From the NCBI RefSeq assembly GCF_025399195.1, contig NW_026252095.1:186001-250000 (forward strand): a DNA stretch of 64,000 bases, given 5' to 3'. Under the pieces are notes generated by a model, which was not told the origin of the DNA, did no database searches, and was given only the letters and a program-made list of their open reading frames with translations. Position 1 is the first letter of the stretch; every line of letters begins with the position of its first letter. The translations under genes and the position numbers were made by a program. Positions 24,424 through 35,248 of the stretch are shown here, in pieces. This DNA is from Umbelopsis ramanniana AG. Its lineage: Eukaryota; Mucoromycota; Umbelopsidomycetes; Umbelopsidales; Umbelopsidaceae.

Positions 24424-25125
24424 TTTTGTATTTACGTGTGTGAAAGAAGGAAGGCCCTGCTGTTTATTATTTTATCTATCACTAATATTTTTTATAAATC
24501 GAGTTTCCGTCACCTAAAGGCCTTATGAATTATCACATGCTGAAGGTGCCTTTGGCCTGGTACCATCGACTCCGCTTACCCAAGGCCAACGCGGAGTGCA
24601 AGCCAAAGTTTACTTGTTAAAGAGAACTCGCTTGCGCTGGGGTTAGGTTATATTTTTCTGGGCGGATGAGTAGAGACCGAGGAATAACTCCAACGGAGTT
24701 TGGGGTCCAAACTTGTGCGGGGGGGGTGGATCTGTCTTATCAGCATTAACTTGTTTCATCCAACAAACTTTCCCGGATGACAGGTAGGAAGAAAGCTGGT
24801 AGATGGGACATTTTTTCATTGGTTTGGAAAACAAAAAGTGAAAAACCAACGGGAAAAAAGCTGTGGTTTTCTCTCCGGGGAGACCATTTCGTCATTCACT
24901 TTCAGGCGGAACTCCCCAGACTTATGCTGGGGAGGTGCGGGGAAGGTTGGGAAAATGTGGGGGTTCGCAGGCAACGTGATCTGCATCCAACACAATCTTG
25001 TATCAGAAAGGCAAGCACAAATTAGAGTTCAAAGATTGTGCCATTGAGTTCAGCGGATGCCCGGTCTCTAGTATATAACTCGAGCTGATTCTCCCCTTGC
25101 TTTCACTTGTTATCCAGCATTCCAA
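24424..25125. other. Intergenic region, divergent promoters with TATA box
   Basis: No gene is supported. A TATA box (TATATAA at 25072-25078) lies about 50 bp before the transporter ATG. A GC-rich, G-tract-containing stretch occurs at 24895-24965. Confidence 0.5.
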
Positions 25126-27219
25126 ATGGGTTCGAACACTATCTCTCTATGGCTCGCTGTCTGTGTGTCCTCTCTAAGTGCCACAACCTTTGGATATGGT
25201 TAGTTATCCCGCTGTTCATATCACTCCAACCCCAAGTCTCCCTGTTAACATTTTGCCTTTTTGTATCTAGATACCGTAATGTCTACTTTCATGGTACTAC
25301 CTTGCTTAGAAAGGCATAACATGTTAACCTTTTCTTTTCACTTTAGGGTGTCATCGGTGGTGTCCTAGGCTTTGCTAGGTATGTAAACGAACACAACTTC
25401 AGATCATGAACATTTAGATACAGATAAACTAACCTCCGTTATTCACCAGTTTCCAAAAGCATTTCAACATCACTGCTGCTGAAAGTGCCAACTTAAATGG
25501 CAACGTCGTTTCATTGCTACAGGTATGACGGCCACCAAGATTTTAACAAGTGTAATATGGTTCTGGTAACTGACAATGATGGTATTTTTCCCATTCTAGG
25601 TCGGCTGTTTAGTCGGAGCTCTATCAGCCAATTTCTTTGGTGATCGCTTTGGCCGAAGATGGTCGGTTATGGGCTATTCCGTTGTGTTCATCGTGGGTGG
25701 TATTCTGCAGACCATAGGTTCGGATATCGGCATGCTGTACGCTGGAAGAATATTGGCTGGGTTTGGCATCGGTACGTTTTTACTTTTCTACAACAGGTAC
25801 TTTGTCCATAACGGGAACTTTGCCGCTCACTCATATCAAATTTTCCCAGGTGCTAATTCCTGCTTGGTGCCAATTTATATTGCGGAGATTTCTCCCCAGA
25901 ATCTTCGTGGAAAGCTCGGCACACTTTGGCAAGGTAACTTAACACGGTGACACTTTGAAACTGTCGGTCGCACACGTCTAACATAATCTATTCCAGTATT
26001 CATTGTCTTCGGTATCGCTATCTCATACTGGATTAACTATGCATGCAAGCGTACCATTGCTTCTGATAATGATCTGCTATGGAGACTTCCTCTCGGTCTC
26101 CAATGTCTTTGGTAGGTTTCTCACTCCTATCGCCCTCCTAATCTAAACCATAAATTAACCACAGACATCATTTTTATAGGGCCGTCCTCGTCTTCATCGG
26201 TATGATTCCCCTGACCGAAACTCCCCGTTGGCTCATTGCTCATGGTCATGATGATAAAGCTCGCAAATCCCTTCGTTTCCTTCGTGGTCAAGAAGCTGAA
26301 GAAGAGTTTGCTGAAATCAGCGAAGGTCTGCGTGCTGAGTCCGCTCTCGGTCCAGTAAAGTGGACGGATGTCATATCAAAGAGTAACCGCAAGCGCTTGT
26401 TCATTGGATGCTGTCTACAAATGTTCCAAATCTTAACTGGTTCCAATGTCATCAATTACGTAAGTCCATACTGGAGCAATTTTTTTTCCATCGTAGACTT
26501 AAAGCTAAAGTATTTTCCTACTTCACTAGTACTCCCCAACCATCTTCAAGAGTATTGGTCTCAGCGGAGATGAGGCCGATTTGCTTGCTACCGGTCTCTA
26601 TGGTACCTTGAAAATCTTCGTCACTCTGTTCACTGCCTTCTTCATCACCGACAGAGTCGGTCGCCGTAAGCCATTGATCTTCGGTGGTATTGGTATGGCT
26701 ATCTGTATGTTCATGGTCGGAGCCATGGTCAAGATCATGCCACTCCAGACTCCCGATGCCTCCATCGGAGCCACCAGCTATGTTGGTGTTGTCTTTATCT
26801 TTATGTTTGCCTGTGTCTACTCCATGTCCTGGGGTCCTGTTGTATGGGTCTATACCTCAGAAATCTTCCCCACTAATATTCGTGCACAAGCTGGTTCGTT
26901 GTACACTGCTATTAACTGGGCCTTCAACGCCATCATTGGTAAAGTGGGTCCTCTTCTGTTGGCGTCCATCGTCTACGGCACCTACTTCTTGTTTGGTTCA
27001 TTCTGTATCATCATGGCTATCTATACCTTCTTCCTCGTTCCCGAAACCAAGGGCATCATGCTCGAGGCCATGCCGGAACTGTTCCAGGGAAGTGCCTACC
27101 AAGCCAAGCAGCTTCGTGCCAACACCGATGCCGAGAATTTCAGCGATGAACACCTCAGTGCTTCCAGTGCAGATAAGAACAATTTCGAAGAAGAACGCAT
27201 CGAACGATCTGCCATGTAG
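25126..27219 (+). CDS. MFS sugar transporter (hexose/quinate type)
   Basis: This is a twelve-helix plasma-membrane sugar porter. The first exons give MGSNTISLWLAVCVSSLSATTFGYDT and GVIGGVLGF; later ones give LVGALSANFFGDRFGRRWS, AGRILAGFGIGANSCLVPIYIAEISP..LRGKLG and TETPRWLIAHG (the PESPR motif). The second half has QMFQILTGSNVINYYSPTIF, ITDRVGRRKPL, SWGPVVWVYTSEIFPTNIRAQ and the closing PETKG. These are all the sugar-porter signatures. The first 500 bp are split into small exons, while the second half (26530-27219) is one exon. The acidic C-terminal tail is cytosolic. The substrate cannot be deduced from sequence alone. Confidence 0.92.
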
Positions 27220-27652
27220 AAATGAAAAATAGAGACCTTTACATCCTCAATTTCCTCTGTAGAAAAAAAAAGAAAGAATGAAAAACAATTAGCAACCCTA
27301 CCACCCTACCCCGATACCTAGTTGTTTCGTGTTTCCCATCCACTCAACTTCTCCTCTCATTTATATTTTGTATCATTGTCCATTATTTTTTATCCATTAA
27401 ACATGAGTTTTTGTAAATGATTTGTTGAGTGGAATAGTGGTGGTCATATTCATGGAGGGACTCTTTTGAGATATATTTATTATAGACGCGGTGGTGAATA
27501 GACTGGGAAGCCAAGGTAGGGAGGGATAGGAGTAGGAAATATGGACTATGAGACTGCTGATACGCAATGTGGGTATGACGTGAAGTGAGTGGAATGAAGT
27601 AACAGTATAACAGCAATAGATCTGGAAAGTAGCCTCAACCGCTGAAGCTTTT
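27220..27652. other. Convergent intergenic region
   Basis: This is the 3' flanks of the sugar transporter and the GH24-like gene. I see only A/T-rich untranslated sequence. Confidence 0.5.
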
Positions 27653-29094
27653 TTAACAGGGAGCAGCAGTCTGGCTATTTAGATGCCATAAATTACTGAG
27701 GTCTTGGCCCCATGAGTCGTCATCAAAGATTCCAGAAGGAGACGTCGTGTTACTGAAAGATTTAGACTGGAGGTCTTGGCAACCGTCCGCTGAAGTGTAT
27801 GCGTAATCCACCAAGGCACCAAATTGATTATCTGCAATGAAACGAGCCATTTTTATGAGAACGAGATATAAATATCACGCCAATGCAATATATGCAGCCA
27901 ATGAAATATGCAGCCATCAAAACTCTATAGTAAGCTGTGAAGAACTTAATACTCACCGTTTAAGCCTTTTCCATGAGCAAACTTGCAGACACACGTTGAT
28001 ACCTCCTTCAAGTCTTCAGCCAGTAAAGTGGTAGCAAAGGTTTCGTTGACTGGAACTGGAACGCCTTGACAAACCTCGTACGGTTCACAAAGATGGCCAT
28101 AGCCAATTTGCCAAATACTGCAAAGGTAGAGTAGTGTGAGTGACTTGTAACTTATGCAGCGAGGTCCCTAATGCTCCATGGGTACTTACTAGTCATATCG
28201 CTGGTGCATATTTGGAGTGAAGCCAACATGGGATTTCAACTTTTGTAGTGAAGCAGCATTGATACTGAAACCTTGAACACTTGCATTGACATACCGACAG
28301 TAATCGGAAATCTGTGTAAATGGGTTGATAAAAAGTTTGGAGCAATGTATCAGTGAACCGATTTAATTTAAACACCACTTCGGGCGGGCTGGACAGTCAT
28401 TTTGTCTAGCCAAGACTTAACTTACTCCGTCGGCTGTCTGTTCGCATCCGTTAGGACAGTATCCCATATCTTTGATGACGCCGGAGTTGCATCGGTAGAG
28501 GTGATGAAGGTCTCTTCCGATCGTTCGCCCACAGTACATGCCATCCCCATGCGGACAATCTGCCTCTGCTTCACAGTGATCATCGTATTCTGCAGGTTGC
28601 ACTACGAGGCGTTAGTCAAAAAACAAGTGTCAGCTACTTTTTATGCAGGGTATCTCGTCGAAGCACGCTGCTGACTCACATATGCATCCTTTTGAGCAAA
28701 CTTCTTGTTGCGTCCAGTGCGCCTTTCCGTTGTACACCGAGCAGTGATATAACTTTGAAGAATCTTTGCCAACGTATTGTCCGCAATAGTTGCCTTCGCC
28801 GTGAGGGCACCATTCGTCGTCGGTAGTGATGGCCATGTATGGATCGATGTTGATATTGGCCCATGGATCGGTGGTATCTGTCTTGGGTGGTTCGGATTCA
28901 GTGTTCTCAGAGCTGATATTAAATATCTTGTCGAGCAACTCGTCGATTTCTTTCATCAGGTCGGTTGGTAGTTCCTCGCTCGGTGGTGCGCCAACAAGGT
29001 CGTAGTGGCCGTTGTAAGGAGCCATGGGGCGACCATAGGCGAGAACAGAGGTGGCAAGAGACACCACAGACGGGACTATGGCTAAAAGTAACAT
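27653..29094 (-). CDS. Secreted GH24 lysozyme-fold protein with two Cys-rich modules, probably catalytically dead
   Basis: The start at 29094 gives a signal peptide (MLLLAIVPSVVSLATSVLA) and an acidic linker. Two related cysteine modules follow: EWCPHGEGNYCGQYVGKDS..LYHC...VCSKGC and DCPHGDGMYCGRTIGRDL..LYRC...YCPNGC. The C-terminal half has the GH24 (T4-lysozyme-like) pattern: SINAASLQKLKSHVGF, IWQIGYGHLC, LLAEDLKEVSTCV and LN..DNQFGALVDYAYTSADGC. Aligned without gaps back from GYGH, the catalytic Glu, Asp and Thr (T4 positions 11, 20 and 26) are Val, Arg and Gln. The fold is therefore kept but the active site is lost. Introns are standard and there is no frameshift or stop, so this is not an ordinary pseudogene. 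The last domain has extra cysteines and a Ser/Asp-rich tail ending QTAAPC. Binding of wall polymers is an inference. Confidence 0.78.
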
Positions 29095-29533
29095 GGCGAC
29101 GTCAAAGCAGTAGACTAAAAAGCAAAGCCCGTTTTCGCCACTTGATTCGAACTATTTTCATACAGCTCCTCGGGCATGTGACGCGACAGTGGCTGGGCAA
29201 CATCTGAACCAGGGCAGGGAGAGAGAGCACAATGCGGAATTTCAAAAATATTATCGTCATGCATTTTACTGCCTGCTGTAGAAAAGCGTCTGTCTCGCTA
29301 GCAGAGTGCAGAGCACCGTGGTTGCTGATGTATAGGAATAACGTGTGTGCATAAAAATGGTGTATCTAAATTTTTACTCTGGCGTAGGCTCTGGCGTAGG
29401 TCACTGACTCAGGGACAGGCTGTGGTGCAGTTCTGTTGGCTGAAATGGCAGTGCGCCATGTTGTGAATATGATTTTCTCTTCTATGAGACAGATTGCTTT
29501 AGCTTCATCAAACAAGCGAAGGAGACTGAAATA

Positions 29534-30083
29534 CTAGGAGTTCAAATTTATGAAATCCCAGTTTTGAAAATCGCCTCTATGTCTATAAACCATTTCGGCC
29601 CAATCCCGCGTATCGCCTTTCAAACATAGTTGGACTATGTTAGTCGCAAGCTCATACGATATTTCAGAGAGATTTGAAAGCTTATCATCATAGCATAGAT
29701 ATCCTAATTTTTTTTTAGTCACTTTGATATTGAATAACCTCTTTTTGTCAAATACTCTTAAGCTCTTCAACCAACCACTTCATAGACTGAAAATGAGAAA
29801 TATAGGATGTTCTGTAAGGCAACGTAGAAAGATTCTTAAATGGTGCGAATTGCATATGGTCAGCCTCTATGGATGATCTTTTTATTAAATCTAGACATGA
29901 CCTTTTCCATATTGTGTAGTGCTGTCTGGGTAGTGTCGGTATCAAGGTCAAAGAAACCTTCCAAAAGTTCGCATTACGGTCCTCCGAGGAGGCTGGCCAC
30001 AGCATATGGACAATCAGTTGGTCTGGTGGAAATTTCGCCCAGTATTTTCTTTCCACAGTATCACTCACTCCAGTACAGTTCAA
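29534..30083 (-). pseudogene. Frameshifted relic ORF of unknown origin
   Basis: One open frame (about 30083-29750) reads ERKYWAKFPPDQLIVHMLWP..., then DLIKRSSIEADHMQFAP and HFQSMKWLVEELKS. The protein-like sequence continues one base out of frame as SLRVFDKKRLFNIK ... RDWAEMVYRHRGDFQNWDF (to 29534). The two pieces overlap near 29750-29770, where no splice signals are found, so a single-base indel in a decaying gene is the simplest reading. No ATG starts the first piece. I do not recognise the family; a retroelement-derived or lineage-specific protein is possible. Confidence 0.35.
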
Positions 30084-30197
30084 CCAGCTGCATAAAAAAC
30101 TGTAGCTGTTGGCAACTCATTCCAGAGACATACGTCTTCCCTTCCACATATACTCCTTCTTTTACTTCATCTGCATTGCTTGCCAAAAACAAATTGC

Positions 30198-32808
30198 ATG
30201 GCCTCCCGCCCACGCAAGGATCAGATCCTCTTCCACACATTACGCCAAAGAGAGATTGGTGGCAAAGGTCGAGGTATTCAATCGGCCACCATCCTCACTC
30301 GACAACTCTACTCTGCAATTACTCCCAATGAAACGTTATACAAAGTCGAGTTGCCTGGCGGGTTTCTTCCAAGGCGATTCACTCCTGATGGCAAGGCAAG
30401 TACCTTTTTTTTTTTTGTAATAAAAAAGTGCTACTTTGAATTAAATTTCTGACCAAGGTGTTGTCTAATCAATCCCACTACTTTACAGCTGTTAATCGGA
30501 TATACCCGTCAAGGAGATGGTATTCGAGTGTACACTTTTCGTTATCCAGGTAAACCGTTGACAGAACCGCCATCGGAGATCAATACTAGTCAGGACGATT
30601 GGCAACTCAAATTGGAGGATGACATTTTCAGCCGTTACTTCAAATTCTTATACCATAGCGAAATCATTCAAGAACCACGACACAGTTTATGCAAAGAATT
30701 CTGTCTTGTTTCCTCTGATCACCAATATGTAATATATTTTCTTTTTCCCACTGGAGCATTGGCCATGGCACATTGACCTTCACTGTCGTATTTACCCACA
30801 TTCATGTTGTTTACATAGATGATCCTGGCGTCTTCTGCTCCGTCTAGGTGCACACCAGGAGAATCCCGACAATACCTATGTAGCCTGAGTAGTATATCCG
30901 CCTTGATGGACACGATATTCTATTCGGTCGATATTCAAACTGGGCAGGTGAGAGGCATCAGGAGACAATGTACTTTGATGGTGGAAGGCTGCTGACTTTT
31001 ATTTTTTTTTGGATCCTAGGTGGTCGATACACTGTGTTTTCAAAACGATTATATTTTATTACCTCAACATGCAGGTGTCAGCCTTTTTCAAAATATCTTT
31101 GCTGTCATGTCGGTGCAGAACCAGACAATTCATTTATTCCAAATCATGGTAAACTTACAGTGGAAAAGTAAAAACTCTATTGGTATACCATTTTTAAGTA
31201 ACAATGTTTGGTTACATGAATTAGGGAACCGGCTGTTTGAGGAAACTGCGCTCAATTGGATGGTTCAATAATGAAGACGAAGAATCTTTACTTCGACAGC
31301 ATATTGCCAAGGAAACAGCGTTTCGTGAGAACCAAGAAAGCGCCATGAAAATGTACGAGCATCATGGACTCAAGCGAACTGCATCTGTGGCCGATCTTGA
31401 CCAGCCACCACGAGAGAGTCACACTATGCCGTATCTTCTGCCTCATCGAGCACCATCTCCCTCCAATACCCATTCTCCTAGATCGACGGTGTCAAACGAC
31501 GCTCTTCCTGTACATGAACTAGAAGATACGTCTTTAGAGCTTCCAGAACCCACAAATGCTGATACGGAGGATGAATGCGAACAAAAATATGAGGAGGTAA
31601 GGCGCATATAGTATGCAGGGTGGTGGATGTCTGATAGTTATCTTACCGCTCCCAACAGGATCCAAGGTTGATCAGTGGATTTAGGCAAAAGTTCATGGTA
31701 TACATGTTTCGCCAGGCCGCCAATGCCAAAGACAGGTAAGAAAAAAAGCCATTTTCATTTCAATACACTGTTTATAAGCCGCCCTTATTTCATGCCTAAT
31801 GTCGGTTGTCGTAGTGGAGTGAGCTTAAGGCATTTTTATTGCAACTTTGATGCTTTCGCGCAAATGAAGCTATGGCGAATCCAATTGCTAAGTGGGAATA
31901 AGATTTTGATCAAATTAAACATCGTAACTCAGACATCTAGCCGAGTAAGTTGTTCTTCTCTAGCATCTATAAGATGAACTTCATTAACATTGTATTGTAT
32001 AGCAAACGGAGGCATCTATTCAGCTGGCCGTCTATGTCGTATACAACATAGCCACCGCTGAAGTAGAAACTGTGTTTGACAACTCTAGTACTTCTGTGCT
32101 GGAGTTTTACGAAGAGCATGCTGATATTCTACGTGGTGTGCCGCATGACGGTATCACTTGGCATGGATCTACATATACCAACAGTGAGCTTACCAAGGAT
32201 GCATTGAAGAGACACATTTATGTATGGCGTTATGCAAAGAATGGAGGGTACGTCCACAACCCTGCGCAATTGAAAAAAAGGACTCGTCCATCTTTTAACC
32301 CCTATATACAGGCGAGGCGAGGCAATGCGTCGTCTAGCTCTCAGCTTTCCTCAATGTCCTCAATCTTATTTGGAATGTCCGTATTTTGACCAGTCAATGT
32401 TTAGCTTTGATGACAAGTTTGTTTCATCATTGGATGGGTAAGTAGCTTGTACTTTAATTGACGCTCAAACATGCAACTGATGCGCCAGGCATATGATGGT
32501 TTAGTCCAAAGTCTTCGCTAGGATCTCCTATCAAGTTCTACGCCCGTAAAAGCGGAAGAATGAAATTCAAGCTAGACCCTAATCCAATGCCATTTTTGAC
32601 TCGACGCGACTCATCTACGGCAAGGTAAGTTGGGGCCTTTACCGCGTTGGGATAGTTTACACAAATACTAAATTTGGGGCAATCTAGGCGCTTCACAACG
32701 TTTATACCTCATCCTACGCTTCCCTTCATTATATCCAAGCAGCATGTTATGATGCGACCCACCATTGTAAATTTCCATGTATACAGCGAAAGACTTTGTA
32801 ATATATAA
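30198..32808 (+). CDS. DET1: DET1 homolog (CRL4 ubiquitin ligase component)
   Basis: DET1 works with DDB1, DDA1 and CUL4 in ubiquitin ligase complexes that control transcription factors. Exons yield the signature order: LPGGFLPRRFTPDGKLLIGYTRQGDGIRVYTFR, FSRYFKFLYH..., CKEFCLVSSDHQYMILAS and FYSVDIQTGQVVDTLCFQND. Next are LLPQHAGVSLFQNIFAVMSVQNQTIHLFQI and ISGFRQKFMVYMFRQAAN. The tail has FAQMKLWRIQLLSGNKILIK, YNIATAEVETVFDNSS, SYLECPYFDQSMFSFDDKFVS, IKFYARKSGRMKFKLDP and the closing PHPTLPFIISKQ. This follows human DET1 block by block, including FSYDDKWVS and IRFYARDSG. An extra Ser/Pro-rich, acidic insert lies in the middle (31330-31600). The ATG at 30198 is preferred; another in-frame ATG lies 18 bp upstream. 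Confidence 0.88.
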
Positions 32809-33140
32809 TATCAACGTTGTCCACGAAGACCCAAGTATGGGTGCGCCACAAAAGATCCCTTCTCACGCCGTACGGTCGGACCCACTTATTCGGATTCTGT
32901 GTATGAATAGAGTGAGAAACCGTAGAGGACAGGATGGGTGCAGCAGCGATAGAATGAAGTGGAAGGTGATAGCACTGTTCAAAGACTCCTAAAGCCTGAA
33001 ACAAGTTTTGTTTGTTTGCCCCAACACTGTAGTAATAAATTTTCACTGCTTGGCCTGCCCCAACAACGTCAAAAGTGAAACGTACTTATCATTATTTTCG
33101 ATTTGTTCTTTCTTTCTTTCTCTCTCTCTCTTTTCCAACC
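32809..33140. other. Short intergenic region with pyrimidine-rich leader
   Basis: No gene is seen. A CT tract (about 33108-33135) lies directly before the ATG at 33141, a common leader feature in fungi. Confidence 0.5.
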
Positions 33141-33562
33141 ATGACTGAAGTAAGTTGCCAGCTTCTGTTGATTATCATGGTTGACCAGCCCGTACTGATC
33201 CTTATCATTTATAGACTCAGCTACGCATTGACCATTTACCAGAACACTTCAATCCTGAAGAATTGTGCCATGCATTCCCATCGCCAAGGGACACGCCAAG
33301 CAACGATCCACTGGACACTGCAGAAAGCACCACCGTTGTCCATCCAGAAGACTTTGGACCTGCATTCTCCGGTCTACATGCCCTCATTTCCGGCGCGGTC
33401 GACTTCACCATGAGTCTGTGCAGAGTGCGAAGTGATATCGGCAAACTCCCACCCACCGAACCCAAAACACGTCTACTAAGAACTGATAGCGGCCGTAGCC
33501 TGAATGAAATGAACATGAGTGGGCAGCAATTTGAACCTATGAGTTCTACCACATCCATGTAA
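33141..33562 (+). CDS. Small hypothetical protein
   Basis: I do not recognise the family. A three-codon first exon (MTE|gtaagttg) and an intron of about 70 nt, ending ttatag, join to one exon of about 350 nt. The product starts MTETQLRIDHLPEHFNPEEL and has about 118 residues. It is hydrophilic except for a helix-like central part (FGPAFSGLHALISGAVDFTMSLCRV) that could pack as an amphipathic hairpin. The tail is rich in Ser, Met and Thr. There is no signal peptide or membrane segment. The very short first exon and CT-rich leader support a real gene. It lies head-on toward the antizyme gene. Confidence 0.55.
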
Positions 33563-33854
33563 ATTTAAGCCCTCAACGAAATATATTCATTCATTCATCC
33601 CATTGTATTTTATAATGCATGTTGCCATTCACACATTTATTTATCCTTTTAATATTAAATCAATCAAATCAAAAACCGTCAATAAAGGGCTCCATGATAT
33701 ACTGACATGAAGGGAAGGAAAGCAAATTAATAAAGCAACGCAGGGAGGGTTGACAACCGAAAGGTGAAGCCAGTCCTGGAAAAATTTCCGTCAACAAGGA
33801 AAGAAAAAAAAAACAGCTCGTATAATAATAAATGCAAATGGCCCAGCCAGAAGT

Positions 33855-34608
33855 TTACAGCTCCATGCCAACGCAGATATAATTGCATTGGACAGAGGAC
33901 TTGAGTTGCATGGCTTGAGGATGAATCAACTCGAAGCCTACGAGAAGGAGGTCATGGACGAAAGGTTGAATCTGATTGGCAGTTTTAGGCACACAAAGCG
34001 CTACATTTTGGCATTCAAGCGACTCAGCCAGTTCCATGACAGCCATGATGCTAATCGATGATAACGGAAATGTAAGTCAATTAGGCTACAAGTTGTACAA
34101 AATGGGTTGTACGAATTAAATTGGAAAACATGATATTTTACCTTTCTCTGACATCTACGTCCGACCAGGACGAAGCTCGAACATACAGCGTATGTTGGTG
34201 AATAAACCCAACCCATACGCTGTCTTGTTCGATGAGGCTCACTGAAAGAGTGGCCTCGGGAACCCTCTCCTCGGCGAGCATTTCTCTCACAAATGCTTGC
34301 TCTAGAGAAGGGCGAGTGGCGAGCTCATTGGCCCGCCGCTCTTTTGGGAATCCGTTATTAAGGACGTCAGGAGCACCTACAAAAATGAGGTTTAGTATGG
34401 GGGGATGTATAGGAGTCCAACTAAAAATTTTGACATACCACGCTGGACCGCCAGCGTCCGTAGCGTAATAAGATAGGGTCATTTCGCCTTCGGATCGACG
34501 GATATGGCAGACGGCAGTGCTGCCATTGGACTGGATTGAAGTAGTACGAGTAGAATGACTGGGATTACTACTTGATATTAGAGACATTTCAATATTCATG
34601 GACGCCAT
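33855..34608 (-). CDS. OAZ: Ornithine decarboxylase antizyme with +1 programmed frameshift
   Basis: Antizyme binds ornithine decarboxylase, sends it to the proteasome and blocks polyamine uptake. ORF1 starts at 34608 (MASMNIEMSLISSSNPSHST...) and a 62-nt intron (34438-34377) follows ..GGPAW. After splicing, the frame reads TGG TGC TCC and then TGA (34369-34367). Moving +1 at TCC-TGA-C gives DVLNNGFPKERR.. and the antizyme fold: RVPEATLSVSLIEQDSVWVGF, LYVRASSWSDVD, VMELAESLECQNVALCVPK, and FVHDLLLVGFELIHPQAM followed by the C-terminal CNYICVGMEL. The second intron (about 34137-34059) has a normal acceptor. The unspliced first intron is in frame with ORF2, so its retention would bypass the shift. 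The family assignment rests on the C-terminal motif plus the canonical shift site. Confidence 0.9.
34366..34376 (-). promoter_or_regulatory. Programmed +1 ribosomal frameshift site (UCC UGA C)
   Basis: On the minus strand the second exon begins GTGCTCCTGAC. With the last two bases of exon 1 it reads UGG UGC UCC UGA C. UCC-UGA is the antizyme shift site known from fungi to mammals, where high polyamine increases the +1 shift. Downstream sequence in the new frame is open to the antizyme C-terminus. Confidence 0.88.
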
Positions 34609-35248
34609 GTTGAAGGGATTTTGCTTGCGCAGGGTTTTTTTGAAAGCTGAGTGGAAAAAGAGTTATGAGAACAGACTAGAAATTTTTGGGCTGAGAAGTA
34701 GGGCGATAAATTTGATTGGAAACTGGTCATATGGGCTGCCAAACCTGGACTGAAGGTGAAAGATGTCATCTTCCCTGTTCAAACATTGCAGCGAACACCC
34801 TCTGCAAGCAGACGCTGCTCGGTCAACTTTTGTTTCGTCCACCCGCCTCGCACGGCTTCTTTTTTTTTTTTTTACGCCACTACAACAAGCTCTATCTTCC
34901 ACTATTAGAGTTTTTTCTCCAGATTTTGCTTCCCATAGCAGATTTGTCGGCCTGCCTAGGGTTCTGCTTTATAAAATGACCCGAGGTGGAGAACTGGTTA
35001 TGCTGGGTAGACCGTCCCGAATATCCAGATGTAGTAAACGCCACCACCAATATGAGCCCCCAAAATATCGCTTCCTCCAAATTGTCAACAGAAATGAATG
35101 ACCTTGGTGCGAAAGGCCCCAAAGTTTTAAAACTGCGCTGAAGTCTGCTTACGATACCCACAATGCGGAGCTTCATAATTATGGGTATAATATAAATTTT
35201 TAGCTTGATTACTTCATTTTACCAGTTCTTCTTTGTTCACTCCTCTCT
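34609..35248. other. Divergent promoter region, antizyme and FAT1
   Basis: No supported gene. A poly-T run lies at about 34859-34873. TATA-like ATAAAATGA at about 34971 and ATAATATAAAT near 35187-35198 precede the FAT1-like gene. Confidence 0.45.

Noticed and set aside
23797-24528. A 243-codon plus-strand frame opposite the hydroxyacyl-CoA dehydrogenase
   Set aside because: It is the antisense of a high-codon-bias gene and shows no protein features.
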